Shown here: positions 46,349 through 58,373 of the stretch, in pieces
Numbering within the stretch: the first letter of the stretch is position 1
Layout: every line of letters starts with the position of its first letter
NCBI GenBank assembly: GCA_014529385.2
Contig: CM043969.1
Coordinates: forward strand, 25,933,946 to 25,997,945
Source of the DNA: Adiantum capillus-veneris
Taxonomy: Eukaryota; Streptophyta; Polypodiopsida; Polypodiales; Pteridaceae
DNA: 64,000 bases
Reading direction: 5' to 3'
Translations under genes and position numbers: made by a program
Notes under the pieces: generated by a model
The model's input: only the letters and a program-made list of their open reading frames with translations
What the model was told of the DNA's origin: nothing
The model's database searches: none

Positions 46349-46599
46349 AGTGATAGCCTTATAAAAGGATACTTAATCGATTAGAGAATTAATTGAATAT
46401 TCTCTCTTACTTCTTTTACCCAAAAATAGAGATTTTTGGACTTAGTAAGTATCTTCAATAAATATATGGGTGAGATATTTTTACCTTAACTTCTTGGTAG
46501 TATTATTGTGCTCCCATAATTATCCCATTTTATCGGAGTTATTTTACTAATTTTATCGGAGTGGTTTTGAATTACTTATCAGATCATGGGATATTTATC

Positions 46600-48050
46600 C
46601 TGGGTAGATTTTGATGTGTTATAACCCTAATATTTATCTTGCTAATTATAAATTGATTTATTAAAGTTTTCTTTCAATTTATAGTCAAAATCAGACAATA
46701 TTTGCTAAGGTGAATAACTAAACTAAATATCTGTACTTAAGATAATTATCTTGACTTTCTAATGCTGTTTTATATCTTTGGTAATTACTATGTAATTATA
46801 TAAATTAGTTTGCTAATTTTCCTTCTCAATTTATAGTAAAAATTAATTAATATTAACTAAGGTAACTAGCTAAACTAATTATTTGTGGTTAAGATAATTA
46901 TTCCAGCTTTCTAATATTGTTTTTCATCTCAGGTAACTACTATGTAATTATATAAATTAGTTTGTTAATTTTCCTTCTCAATTTATAGTCAAAATCAAGA
47001 AATATTAGCTAAGGTAATCAGCTAAACTAATTATGTATGCTTAAGATAATTATCCCAACTTTCTAAAGTTGTTTTTCACCTTTGATAACTACTATGTATT
47101 TATATAAATGAATTTTCTAATTTTCTTCTCAATTTATAGTCAAAATCAGACAATATTAGCTAAGGTAGTTAGTTAAACTAATTATCTATTCTTAAGATAA
47201 CTATCTCAACTTTCTAATACTCTTTTCTATCTTTGGTGGTTACTATATACTTATCTAAGTAATTTAGCTAATCTTTCCCTTTAATTTATGCTTAAAAACA
47301 AATAATTTTATCCTAATTAACTAGATATACTAATTTTTTGTGCACGTCCTAATTATCTTGGCTTCTTATCAGTGATTTCTAACAGTGATAGTTATTATAT
47401 AGTTATCTAAGTGATTTAGCTAATTTTTTCCTTTAATTTATGCTTAAAAACAAATAATTTTACCCTAATTAATTAGATAACCAACTTTCTAACAATGATT
47501 TCTAGCTCTAATAATTATGGTATAATTATCTAAGTGATATAACTAATTTTCCCTTTTAATTAATACTTAAAAAATATACATTTTTGGCCCAACTAATTAA
47601 ATAAGATAATTTTATGTGCATGGCCTAATTATCCCAGCTTTTTAATATTGATTTCTAGCTCTGATAATTATTGTAAAATTATCTAAGTGATTTAGCTAAT
47701 TTTTCCCTTTAATTTATGCTAAAAAATAGGCAATTTTAACCTAATTAATTAGATAAACTAATTTCTTGTGCATGGCCTAATTATCCCAAATTTCTAACAT
47801 TGATTTTTAGCTATAATAATTATTGTATATTTATCTAAGTGATTTAACTAATTTCCCTCTTTAATTTATGCTCAAAACAGACAAATTTGGCCTAGTTAAT
47901 TATGTGCGTAACCTAATTACCTTGGCTTTCTAACAAGGTTTCCTATCTTTGATAATTACGGCGTAATTATCTAATTGTGCTAATTAATTTCCCCTTTAGT
48001 TTATGATTAAAAAAAGTTAATTTTTGCCTAAATAATTAGGTAGAATACTT
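46600..48050. repeat. AT-rich tandem array, about 150-bp unit, in LTR C
   Basis: AATTTATAGTCAAAATCAGA-like blocks recur near 46676, 46829, 46979 and 47125, and a second subtype (GATTTAGCTAATTTTTCCC) recurs at 47400-47870. Nine or so units in all. Confidence 0.85.
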
Positions 48051-48472
48051 AGAAAATTAAGATCTAATTTCCTAAATAAGCCTGGGCAGGTTCATTACGG
48101 GTCCACACAGCCCCCAAATACACCAAATTGATTCTTGCTATTTTTTTGACCTATTATAGGCTTAATTTATAAAATATCTGTAAATATCTAGAGAGTTCTA
48201 TGATAAAAGTCTTATGTAGCAATGATTTCTAAGACCTTGTAATTTACTCAGTTAATTTAGTCAATAGGATAAACTTCCAGTGGCCATAATTGTATCAGCT
48301 TTTATTGAAATTCAGCTTTGAAAATTTCTAACCATAGTAAAGTCATGATTATGGTTCCAAAAATACCAATATTTGCCATGGTCCGACAATTCTACATTGT
48401 TTTTCCAATAATCATATCAATTTGATTAAGTTTTGTACAATCTTTAAGGTTTCAAAAATTGGAAACCTTACA

Positions 48473-48490
48473 ATCATCCCAACTTAAGGA
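48473..48490 (-). other. Polypurine tract of chromovirus C
   Basis: CTTAAGTTGGGATGAT on the minus strand directly before TGTAAGG, homologous to 8623-8640. Confidence 0.72.
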
Positions 48491-48544
48491 ATTGAGATGT
48501 CCTCATCTCAACCGAAATTGGGAAAATCTTTGAGAAATGATACT

Positions 48545-49988
48545 TATTCGTCCTTCCATTTTTACTAGATGCTCTCTGATTACTTTGTTTCAGGGACTTC
48601 TTCCCCTAGTATCGAGAATACAATCTAGTTGGAGTTCAAGAATTCCTTGTTTTTGCATCACAATCTGTTCGTCGTATAGAGTGTGATTGGGGTTTGAGAT
48701 ATAAGGTTTTAGAAGACTGATATGGAATACATTATGAACCTTGAGGTATTCAAGAAGCTTTAGCTTGTAAGCTTGATCACTGATTACCTTTATCACTTCA
48801 TAAGGTCCACAATATCTGGGGCTAAGTTTTTTGAATTTTCTCAAAGATAGATTGCTTCTCTTTGGCCGGACTCGAAGGAATACTTTATCCCCTTGTTTGA
48901 AAAACCAGTCATACCATTTTTTATTAGCATAATGTTTTTGGCGGTCCTTAGCAGCTTGAATATCGTGTCGTATGGCCCTAGTTTGGGTGTCCATCTCTTC
49001 CAGCATTTGTTTTGAAGGTTCTACTCTTGTAGTGGGGTCAAAAAAATTTAGGGGTGAAATATATTCATGCCCATAAAGTGCAATAAAAGGTGACATCCCA
49101 ATGCTTTTATGGAATGAACAATTATAGGTGAATTCCACCAAAGGAAGAAAATGTATCCATTTCCGGGGTTCTCTACTATAGAAGCTCTAAGGATGCCTTC
49201 AATAACCTGATTCACTCTTTCTGTCTCACTGTCAGTCTGAGGGTGATAGGCTGAACTGAAACATAGTTGGGTACCTAAGGCTTCAAATAAAGCTTTCCAA
49301 AACTTTGAAGCAAATTTTTCATCTCTGTCACTGACTATTCTCTTTGGAATTCCGTGTAATCTAAAGATGTCTTTGACAAAAATACGGCTTATGTATGATG
49401 CACTGTAAGTTGTTTTCATAGGCATCAAATGAGACACCTTGGTCATCATGTCCACTACTACCATAATGGAACCGTAACCTCCTTGAATGGTGGGAGGCTT
49501 GTTACGAAGTTTATGCTAACGAGTTTCCACTTCATTTGAGGAATATCAAGGGGTTGAATTTTCCCTAGCATCATTACCCGTTCAGCCTTAATCCTTTTAC
49601 AGGAAAGGCATCGTTTGATGTAGCAAAGTATATCTCCTTTCATACCTAGCCAAAAATAGATTTTCCTCATGGAATTAAGGTTCTTTGCATAGCCGAGATG
49701 TCCAGTTGTTGGAGTGTTGTGTCCTTCATAAAGGATTAACTCCTTCAAGGTTGAACTCCTAGGAATGTAAAGTTGGTGCTTGTAATAGAGAAGCCCATCT
49801 TCAAGTGAATAGTCCTTGATTCTGTCCTCCTCTTTCTCCTTTAGGTCATTTTGATTGATAACCTGTAGAAATTGTAAATAAATCTCATCTTCCAAGGAGG
49901 ATTCCTTAACCTTGTCTAGAATTGGGTTATTTAATGTGGAAATGGCCCCAAGAAAAACCTTGCGGCGGCTAAGGGCGTCATCAACCAC
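48545..49988 (-). pseudogene. Chromovirus C integrase with damaged chromodomain
   Basis: Zinc finger intact: H-x7-H and CLSC (49988-49458). The core (49464-48590) has VVVDMM, VSDRDEKFASKFW (Asp) and TERVNQ (Glu). Unlike A, QTDSETERVNQ has no stop at this point, but frames shift near 49140. The chromodomain starts NKVIREHLVK, then a deletion of about 35 bp relative to A (near 48555) removes its centre; a stop also precedes it. Insertion targeting would be lost. Confidence 0.9.
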
Positions 49989-51110
49989 ATTCTCCTTACC
50001 TGGTTTATCTTTATTTCAAAAAAATACTCTTGTAAGAGTTCAATCCATCTTCGTTGCCTCATGTTGAGTGTTCCTTGTTGAGAGAAAATCCACTTCAAAC
50101 TTTGATGATGAGTGATTAACTGAAACTTACCCCCTAGAAGATAGTGCCTCCAGAGCTTGAGAGCATGGATGACAACTAGGAGTTCTAGAGCATGAGTTGG
50201 ATAATTCAGCTCGTGGATTCTCAATTTTTGAGAGGTGAAGGCACCTAGTTGGCCTTCTTGGTTTAAGAATCCTCCTATAGCAAGGCCGCTTGCAACGGTT
50301 ACTACTTCAAACTGTTGAGTGAAATCACGGAGTTTGAGTACAGGGACTGATGTGAGATATTGTTTTAATTTGAGGAAGCAGTCCTCCTACTGTTTTTGCC
50401 ATGTAAGGGTTGTCTTCTTAAATAGCTGAGTCAAGGGTGCGGTGATGACTGCATAATCCTTGACAAAGATTCTATACCATCCTGTAATGACCAAGATTCC
50501 TCGAATCTCATTGACAGACTTGGGTTCTGGCCAATCTATTATGTCCTTAATCTTTGTGGGATCTACAGAGACTCCTTCTGGGTTTATGATAAATCCAAGG
50601 TAGCTAGCTTCAGGAGTAAAGAACACACATTTTCTCATCTTAGCATACAATTAATGTTGGCTTAGAAGATGAATTACTTTACGTACATGGCCTTCATGCT
50701 CTTTTTCATCTTTGGAGTATACCAATATATCATCAAAAAATACCAATACAAAATCATCCAGATATTCTTGCATGAGTTGATTAAAAGTAGCCGGAGCATT
50801 TGTAAGACCAAAAGGCATTACTATGAACTCATAATGCCCATATCGGGTGTTGAAAGGTCTTATAAATATCTACTTCTTTAATCCGGATTTGATGGTAACC
50901 TGATGTGAGATTAATTTTTGTGAATACCTTGGCCCCATGTAATCTATCAAGTAAATTGTCGATGCGACAAATAGGGTACTTATTCTTTATAGATACCTAG
51001 TTAAGTCCCTTGTAATCGATGCAGAGATGTAAAGATCCATCCTTCTTCTTTTGGAATAGAACAGGTACTGCCCAGGGTGAAATGCTTGGTCCTATGAATT
51101 CTTGTTCAAT
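49931..51110 (-). pseudogene. Chromovirus C RNase H and reverse transcriptase
   Basis: FFDD active site at 50729-50740 ([10 protein letters not shown]). Flanking blocks KMRKCVFFTPEASYLGFIINPEG and ITGWYRIFVKDYAV are clear. RNase H has LKLWRHYLLGGKFQLITHHQSLKWIF; the Asp of DHQ is His. A stop interrupts RT near 50650 and another near 51000. Confidence 0.9.
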
Positions 51111-51263
51111 AAGTTGACGAAGCTGTTCTTTCAATTCAATAGCTTCAGGGAGTGACATTTTGTAGGGTCTCTTTGAAATTGGTTCACTACCTGGAAAGGT
51201 TTCTATTTCATGATCTATGTCCCTTGGGGAAGGTAAATTTGAGAGATCTTCCAGAAATATATA

Positions 51264-51830
51264 CTAAAATTCCATAATCCATTCTGGAGTTGGGTTATCC
51301 TTGGAATCATCAGCCTTGTTGAGTTTTACTACAAAGATCTGTTGCCCCTTGCGTAACCCTTTCAGTAGTCGACTAGCCTTAACTAAATGAGCCTTAGGCT
51401 TTCGATTGGATCCTTGTACTAATATTTCTTCAGCTAATTGATTTTTGAAGGATAGATTCCCTTGAGCACAATGATGTGGGCTCGATTTTTTATTAACCAA
51501 TCCATTCCTAGAGTACCGTCATAGATTCTTACTTGTAGGGTCCGAAAGTAAGATGAAGTAAGGGTTCCTCCTAGTTTGAATTCCACTTCCCCAGCTGTAA
51601 ATTGAGATAGAACCTCTTTCCCATTTTCTAGTTCTACTAATAATTTCTTGGCCGGGTATTGGTTTAATCTGAGCTTCCTTAAGCATTTAGGGGATAGAAA
51701 AGAGTGTGTACTACCACAATCTATAAGTAATTCAAATTTTTTACCTTGTTTATTTGGAGTAGTTTGGATGACTGCATACTATTGCTGAGCTCCATGGTTA
51801 TCAATGATGGTAAAAAGACTAGCTCTTTCA
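51264..51830 (-). pseudogene. Chromovirus C aspartic protease
   Basis: The core LLIDCGSTHSF lies at about 51705-51735 and again has Asp-Cys-Gly, as in A. Downstream (51500-51264) CAQGNLSFKNQLAEEILVQGS matches A. Frames are broken between the two parts. Confidence 0.8.
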
Positions 51831-51843
51831 TCTTCTTCATTCA

Positions 51844-52713
51844 TCAGGGTTGGCTCTCCCACTGCAACATAGGCTCTAGCTCCTCTACCTCTTGCTCTGC
51901 CTCGTCCTCTATTTTTTCCTCCTCTTTGGTTATTTCCTTGGCTTGTCTGAGACTAAGGAATGGTCCCATCAGCCACTCTGGGGTTTTGTTCCTCAAAAAG
52001 TTTGCTCCTGTAGTTTCCCATTCGATTGCACCCATAACATCTGGTATTTGGAAAAGTCTGCTCTATATTCGCTACACTTGTTACTGGCCTTCCTTGATTT
52101 TCTTGGTTGAAATTTCCCCACGCCGTTCCTCTGAAATTGTTGTTGTTATGATAATTCCTTGCAGGGGGTTTTCCTTCAGCCGCAAGAGGTTTAGCTCTGA
52201 GAAGGACTTCTTGTATTGATTTGGGCTTCATAGCTTCTAAGCATGTACTTAAAGGTTTTTAATGCCCTGGTAGAAGCAAGAAATCTATTGTTCCATTGTC
52301 ATCTGTGGTGCATAACTCCGTAAGGACACATATTTGGTGTAATATTCTTCTAGAGTAAGCCCCAACTATCGGAGGGAAAAAAATTCATTCATTCTTATAG
52401 CTTGATGTTTAGGAGGAAGATATCTCTCTTTTACTGCCTGTTTCATTTTCTCCCAGGATGGACTAATGAAAGGATTATCCCTACAATGTTGTTTCCACCA
52501 GAGTTTAGCATCTCCAATGAGTCGAAATATCCCCCAGCATTGCTTGATTTTTTGAAGCAGTTCCTGCCATTGAGAAATAGTCGTCCATGGCATCAAGCCA
52601 AGCTTCGACATCACGTTCTAAGTTAGGTCCCTCTCCCTTGAAGGGCGGGAATTGGACCTGTTTTAATAATAGTTTCTTCTCTTGGGTGGGAGTGTAAAGG
52701 CTTTTGCATTGCC
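51844..52713 (-). pseudogene. Chromovirus C gag, internal exon
   Basis: Starts at a splice-acceptor-like TCCCAG/GGCAAT (52713), homologous to 12907 in A, with a one-base deletion shortly after. Blocks LWWKQHCRDN, WEKMKQAVKERYLP and KPLAAEGKPPARNY match A. The knuckle CYGCNRMGNYRSKL has lost its His and its last Cys. Confidence 0.8.
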
Positions 52714-52959
52714 CTGGGATTTTAAATAATGAAATTCTTTTAGTGCTAAGGAATAATTTGTTTTGTCATGGAAATTTTCAATTTATGTATATACTTTCAG
52801 GCTTAAATGAAAAAAATAATCCAGCAATCAACATAATCATTCCATTGAATTACACAAAACATGACATTTTCATGAAACCATGGTATATACAAGAGTTAAT
52901 ACAATCACTGACTCATACTATGTACAAGATGGTAACACTCCTATACAAAAATCTTCTGA

Positions 52960-53410
52960 ACTATTGGTGGGCAGACAGGGGATCAAAAAATATAACATCT
53001 TTTGGTCCTCTAAACTTAGGGCCTACCCTCATGGGTCTGATCCTACCTGGGTATATAACTTTAGCTACCTGATCAAATACCCACTGATTCTGAGACACCT
53101 TTATACCATCCATGGGAAGGGTTTGATCCTGATCTTCAGTCCCGTTGAAAAAGTAAACTTTGATGGTTCAAAGTGTTTTGGCCCATTCGAGTCTCTTCAA
53201 GTTTAGTGCCAGGCCTTCTATTTGTCTCACATCAATAAGGAAAATCCCACCAAACATTGACCAATTGATTTCCCACATAGGAGGAGAAAACATCTCGTGT
53301 AGTAATTGCATGATGCTCTTGAAAAATAGAAATTTATTGGATTTGCAAGCAGCCTCAAACATGATAGTGAAGATCATAAACTTCTGGTAAGCTTGGCAGA
53401 CATTTTCCAA
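52960..53410 (-). pseudogene. Conserved reading frame upstream of gag in chromovirus C
   Basis: 80 codons open at 53410-53168, a stop, then VYFFNGTED, VSQNQWVFDQVAKVIYPG and RPMRVGPKFRGPKDVIFF. Homologous to 13210-13640, with substitutions mostly conservative. It is the best evidence that this frame is a family trait. It ends before gag. Confidence 0.6.
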
Positions 53411-53413
53411 GCA

Positions 53414-54407
53414 TGTAATAGGTCAAAAAAATAGCAAAATTTGATTTGGTGTATCTGGGGGCTATGTGGAGGAGTTTTGAGCCTGCCCAAGCCTAATTTA
53501 GCAGTAGGTGGTGCTGGGGGGAGTCCGGGGGCTGTCTTGAAGTGCAAGTAACTGCCAGACATAGCCTATGAGCCCTAAAAACCTATAAATAGGCCCCCCC
53601 TCTTCACAATTGAACACAGACTCGGAGTCCTGACAGAATTCTCTTGCAAATAAGAGAATGCCTCACAAAAATTACTTAGAGAGAAAAAACTCTTTGTCAT
53701 TAATCGAGGTAATTAGTTTAGTTTTAGTTAATTAAGAAAATAGCTTAAGTTTTGACTAATTTTCCTAATTAAATTGTTAATTAAGGAGATTAAGCATTCC
53801 CTATTATTAACTACTCTTTAAAGTATCATTACACTATTGATCACTAATTTCTTAAGCTTGATCAGTAATCTATTTCATTATTTACTATATATTAAGTAGA
53901 AAACAGTTAATTTTAGGTTGATTCATGAAGAAATATAGTTTTTAAGTCTAAATAATTATAGTATAATTTTTAGAGCTTGGTTATACTGTGTAGACACTAG
54001 GGAAATTGGATCTTAATCTTTTGAGTAATCTACCTAATTAATTAGACAAAAATTAATTGTTTCTAATCATAAAATGAAGGGAAAACTAGTTAACACACTT
54101 ATATAATTACGTTGTAATTATCAGAGCTAGGAAACCTTGTTAGAAAGCCAACGTAATTAGGCCATGCACAAAAAATTAGTTTAATTAATTAATTAGGCCA
54201 AAATTGTTTGTTTTTTAGCATAAACTAAATGGGAAAATTAGCTAAATTACTTAGATAAATACACAATAATTAGCAAAGCTAGAAATCAATGTTAGAAATT
54301 TGGGATAATTAGGTCATGCACAAAAAATTAGTTTATTTAATTAGTTAGTCCAAAATTATCTGTTTTTGAGCATAAATTAAAAGGGAAAATTAGTTAAATC
54401 ACTTAGA
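53414..54407 (+). repeat. Partial chromovirus LTR, plus orientation (LTR-b)
   Basis: Starts TGTAATAGGTCAAAAAAATAGC, a point about 310 bp into the LTR, and includes a TATA box and several 152-bp repeats before ending at 54407. It is tandemly followed by LTR-c, which contains the same stretch from about 54721, 1307 bp later. Confidence 0.85.
53584..53591 (+). promoter_or_regulatory. TATA box of LTR-b
   Basis: TATAAATA, followed by CCCCCCCTCTTCACAATTGAACAC and then GACTCGGAGTCCTGA, the conserved LTR start block. Confidence 0.7.
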
Positions 54408-54888
54408 TAAGGTTTCAAGTTTCTGAAACCTTAAAGATTGTACAAAGATTAATCAAATTGATATGATAATTGAAAAATACAATGTAGAATTGTCCGGGCC
54501 ATGGAAAATATTAGTATTTTTGGAACCGTAATCATGACTTTACTATGGTTAGAAATTTTTAGAACTGAATTCCGATAAAAACAGATACATTTATGGCCAC
54601 TGGAAGTTTATACTGTTAACTAAATTAATTGAGTAAATTGTAAATTCTTAGTAATCATTGCTACAGAAGATTTTTATCATAGAACTGTCTAGATATTTAA
54701 AGATATGTTATAAATTAAGCCTGTAATAGGTCAAAAAAATAGCAAAAAATGATTTGGTATATCTGGGGCTATGTGTAGTAGTAATGAACGTGCCCAGGCC
54801 TCATTTAGCAAAAGGTGGTGCTAGGAGGAAGCTGGGGGCTGTGTTGAAGTGCAAGGAACTGCCAGAAATAACATATGAGTCCTAAAGG

Positions 54889-54896
54889 TATAAAAA
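54889..54896 (+). promoter_or_regulatory. TATA box of LTR-c
   Basis: TATAAAAA about 480 bp into the LTR, then CCCCCCCTCTTCACAGTTGAACAC and AAAGTCCTGGCAGAG. The putative exon 1 lies more than 3 kb downstream (about 2 kb without the inserted element). Confidence 0.68.
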
Positions 54897-55019
54897 GCCC
54901 CCCCCTCTTCACAGTTGAACACAAAATCAAAGTCCTGGCAGAGTTCTCTTGCGAATAAGAGAATACCTTCTAGAAATTACTTAGAGAGCAAAAAATCTTT
55001 GTAATTAATCAAGATAATT

Positions 55020-58000
55020 AGTTAATTAAGAAAATAACTTAAGTTTTGACTAATTTTTCTTATTAAACTACTAATTAAGGAGATCAAGCATTACCTATTA
55101 TAAAATACTCTCTAAATTATCATTAGAGTGTTGATCACTTATTTCTTTAGCTTGATCAATAATCTAATTGATTAATTACTATATATTAAACTGAAAATGT
55201 TCTAATTTTAGGTTAATTTATGAAAAAATAAGTTTTTAGGCCTAAATAATTAAAGTATAATTTTTAAAGCTTGGTTATACTATGTAAAATCCAGGGAAAT
55301 TAAATCTTAATTTTTGAGTAGTCTACCTAACTAATTAGGCAAAAATTAGCTCTTTTTAATCATAAAATAAATGGAAAATTAGTTAACACTCTTGGATAAT
55401 TACACCATAACTATCAGAGCTAGAAAACCTTGCTAGGAAGCCAAGGTAATTAGGCTACGCACAGAAGACTATTCTTGAGTATAATTTAAAGGAAAAAACT
55501 AGCTAAATCACTTAGATAATTATTAGAGCTAGAAATCATTGTTAGAAATCCAGAATAAATAGGCTATGCACAAAAAATTATTTTATCTAATTAATCAGGC
55601 CAAAATTGTCTATTCATTAGCTAAATCACTTAGACAATTTTGGAGTAATTATCAGAGCTAGAAATCAATGTTAGAAAGGTGGGATAATTAGGCCATGCAT
55701 AGAAAATTACTTTATCTAATCAATCAATCCAAAATTGTTTGTTTTTTTGCATAAACAAAAAGGGAAAATTAGTTAAATCACTTAGATAATTATACCATAA
55801 TTCTTAGAGCTAAAAATCATTGTTAACACTAGGTTGATAATGGGACACTTTTATGTCATGGGACACTTTTATGTCCTGTTAAGTGACCATTTTCCTTGAA
55901 TTACGTCAAGAGTTTCAAAATGGATTTTGAGGTGCGATCTGTCTAGAAAGTTGTCTCATGAGCTGAAAAAAACTTGACATTTTTTTGAAATATCAATTCC
56001 ATCTTTAACCTTGTCCTTTCATAACATTTCACAACCTAAACTGTGTGAAAAATTGGGTCCTGTTTTTGTTTTTTTTCAACTTTTTGCAACTATGCCACTC
56101 TAGAATTCATATTTGTGAGGTCTATAATGCTAGAAAACTATCTTTAGTAGTCCTCAACATGTCCTGGTGCTTCTAGGGAGAAATAAATGTTAAAGTTGTA
56201 AGTTATGACCAAATTACAAAAATTGTCAAATCCTGTTTTTAAGCCAATTTTAGCTCTTCTATGATTTTTTTGGTGGCTTTCATGATATTGAAATGTAGTT
56301 TTGATTTTGTATGTCGCATATTGTAACATAAAACTAATATTCCTTGAGTTTTGGGGCACCTAATACCCTATTTTGCATAGTACACAACGATGGTTGATTT
56401 TTTGAATTATAAAAGAAAACGAAACATTCTAGTATATCAAGTATAGCTTTTTCAATATTACTAGTTTCTTGTGAGAACTATATGCATTTTGTAGGTAGTA
56501 ACTATAACTAGTCATAAGCATCAAATTTGGCTAGATATTGAATAATTTCTATGGGATTCTACAACTCATAATGTTGAACCCAGTTTTTTCATGTTTGCTG
56601 TATTTAGCACTTCATCTTTGTCCCCAAGATTCCCCTTGGTAAGAGATGTATTATTCTTTTGACATGCTCCATGGCTCCTTATGAACCTAAAGGACAACAC
56701 GGAACTAAGAAAACATGCATATATTATTTGTATTGAGCGTGGCTATAGAAACTTTGATGATAGGTTTACAGAATGGAAAAAATTCAACTTTTTTGTACCT
56801 ATTTCTTTTGGCAAAACAAAAAATAGTGAGTGAGAAGCAATCATATGTTCTGATCACCAACCACTGAAGTTAACCAAGGAATTTATCTCAAGTCCTACAA
56901 AAATCCCTAATCTTCTTTTTATGCAGCAAAACGTAAGAAATGATTGTTTTGATGGAAATGTACTGGTCCATCAACTTTGGAGGCTTGGTGTGACCAAAAG
57001 ATGAGAAATTTTACAACTTTCTTATTTTTTCCATGTGTAGTAGGCCTTGAACTATAACCTCATGAAAGGATTTTACAAAATGAGTGGATCTACTATGGTT
57101 TTGGAGGTTTTTTTCAAAACCCTGAAAGGACACTTTTATGTCCTGTTAGGTTACCAACCTAGTGTTAAGAAGCCAAGATAATTAGAGCATGCACAAAAGT
57201 TTAGTTTATCTAATTAATTAGGGTAAAATTATTTGTTTTTAAGCATAATTAAAGGGGTAGATTAGCTAAATTACTTAGATCAGTATATAGTAGCTACCAG
57301 AGATATTAAATAGTATTAGAAAGCTGATATAATTATCTTAAGGACAAATAATTACTTTAGCTAATTACCTTAGCTAATATTATCTGATTTTGACTATAAA
57401 TTAAGAAAGAAAATTAGCAAACTAATTTATATATTTACATAGTAGCTACAAAAGATGGAAAATAGCATTAGAAAATCAAGATAATTATCTTAAGCATAGA
57501 TAATTAGTTTAGCTAATTACCTTAGCTAATATTATTTGATATTGATTATAAATTGAGAAGGGGAATTAACAAATTAATCTATATAATTACGTAGTGGTTA
57601 TCTAAGATGGAAAATAGTATTAGGAAGTCAAGATAATTATCTTTATCATAGATAATTAGTCTAGCTAATTATCGTAGTTAATATTATCTGATTTTGAGTA
57701 GAAATTGAGAAGGGAAATTAGCAAATCAATTTACATAATTATAGAGTAATTACCAAAGATGGAAAACAAAATTAGAAAGTTGGGATAATTATCTTAAGCA
57801 CAAATAGTTATTTTAGCTATTGACCTTAGCTAGTATTATCTAATTTTGATTATAAATTAAAAGGAAAAATTAATAAATCAATTTATAAGTTAGCAAGATA
57901 ATTACTTGGGTTATAACACATTGAAATCCACCCAAGATAAATATCCCAGGATCAAATAAGTAATTTCGAAATTATAAAAGCTAAATTAGGGTATTTTTGA
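55020..58000. repeat. AT-rich tandem array, about 150-bp unit, in LTR-c
   Basis: Inverse-complement counterpart of the array in LTR C, interrupted by the TIR element. Unit landmarks are GAGCTAGAAATCAATGTTAGAAA and TTAGTTTAGCTAATTACCTTAGC. Confidence 0.82.
55827..57164. mobile_element. 1338-bp TIR element flanked by TTAA, non-coding
   Basis: Outer inverted repeats CACTAGGTTG / CAACCTAGTG with TTAA on both sides (55823-55826 and 57165-57168). Subterminal 16-bp GGACACTTTTATGTCC, itself a hairpin, occurs twice at the left end and once at the right end. Neighbouring 152-bp repeats show the empty site (TGTTAGAAAGCC-like). No transposase. TTAA targets suit piggyBac or Sola3; the CACTA-like tip suits CACTA, but that family makes 3-bp TSDs. 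Class uncertain. Confidence 0.82.
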
Positions 58001-58212
58001 AGGGAAACTAAATAAGAAAATTAGTAAAGTAACTCCAATGATTATGGGAGCACAATAATACTACCAAGAAGTTAAGGTAAAAAGATCTCACCCAAATATT
58101 TATTGAAAATACTTACTAAGTCCAAAATTCCCTATTTTTGGGTAAAAGAAGTAAGAGAGATTATTCAATTAATTCTCTAATTGATTAAGTATTCTTTTAT
58201 AAGGCTGTCACT

Positions 58213-58373
58213 ATGGCTCCCAAGAGGACCCGGGTGATCCTCTGTTCGATGAGGAAGATACAACTCACAAGAGCACTAGGGCGTCCCATGACCATGAGGC
58301 TGGGCCTAGTAGTAGGCCTACGAAGGAGAGTCTTCAAGCACCAATGCAGTAGCAAATGGCTGATCAATCCCAG
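58213..58373 (+). pseudogene. LTR-borne putative gag exon 1 (copy in LTR-c)
   Basis: 161 bp; a single-base loss after the start MAPKRTR shifts the frame, but the shifted reading still gives DHEAGPSS, RPT and MADQSQ. Donor CCCAG/GTGGGT is the best consensus of the set. Confidence 0.58.

Larger units (their letters stand above)
45694..48472 (-). repeat. 3' LTR of chromovirus C, 5'-truncated and without TATA box
   Basis: Begins inside the LTR at GACGGCACCCATT (equivalent to 35116) and ends ...GGAAACCTTACA. Compared with 54720-55020, about 260 bp carrying the TATA box and GAGTCC start region are missing at 48060-48075, so this LTR could not act as a promoter. Confidence 0.88.
45694..53410 (-). 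mobile_element. Ty3/gypsy chromovirus C, same family as A, rearranged
   Basis: Truncated 3' LTR (45694-48472), then integrase, RNase H, RT, protease, gag and the upstream frame, all on the minus strand and collinear with A. Where the 5' LTR should start (about 53411) there is instead LTR sequence in the opposite orientation. Frameshifts and stops are numerous, but protein similarity to A is high throughout, so the two represent one family. Confidence 0.92.

Noticed and set aside
55827-57164. Assignment of the TTAA-flanked element to the CACTA superfamily
   Set aside because: The tip begins CACTA, but CACTA elements duplicate 3 bp and the symmetric flank here is 4 bp TTAA; left unclassified.
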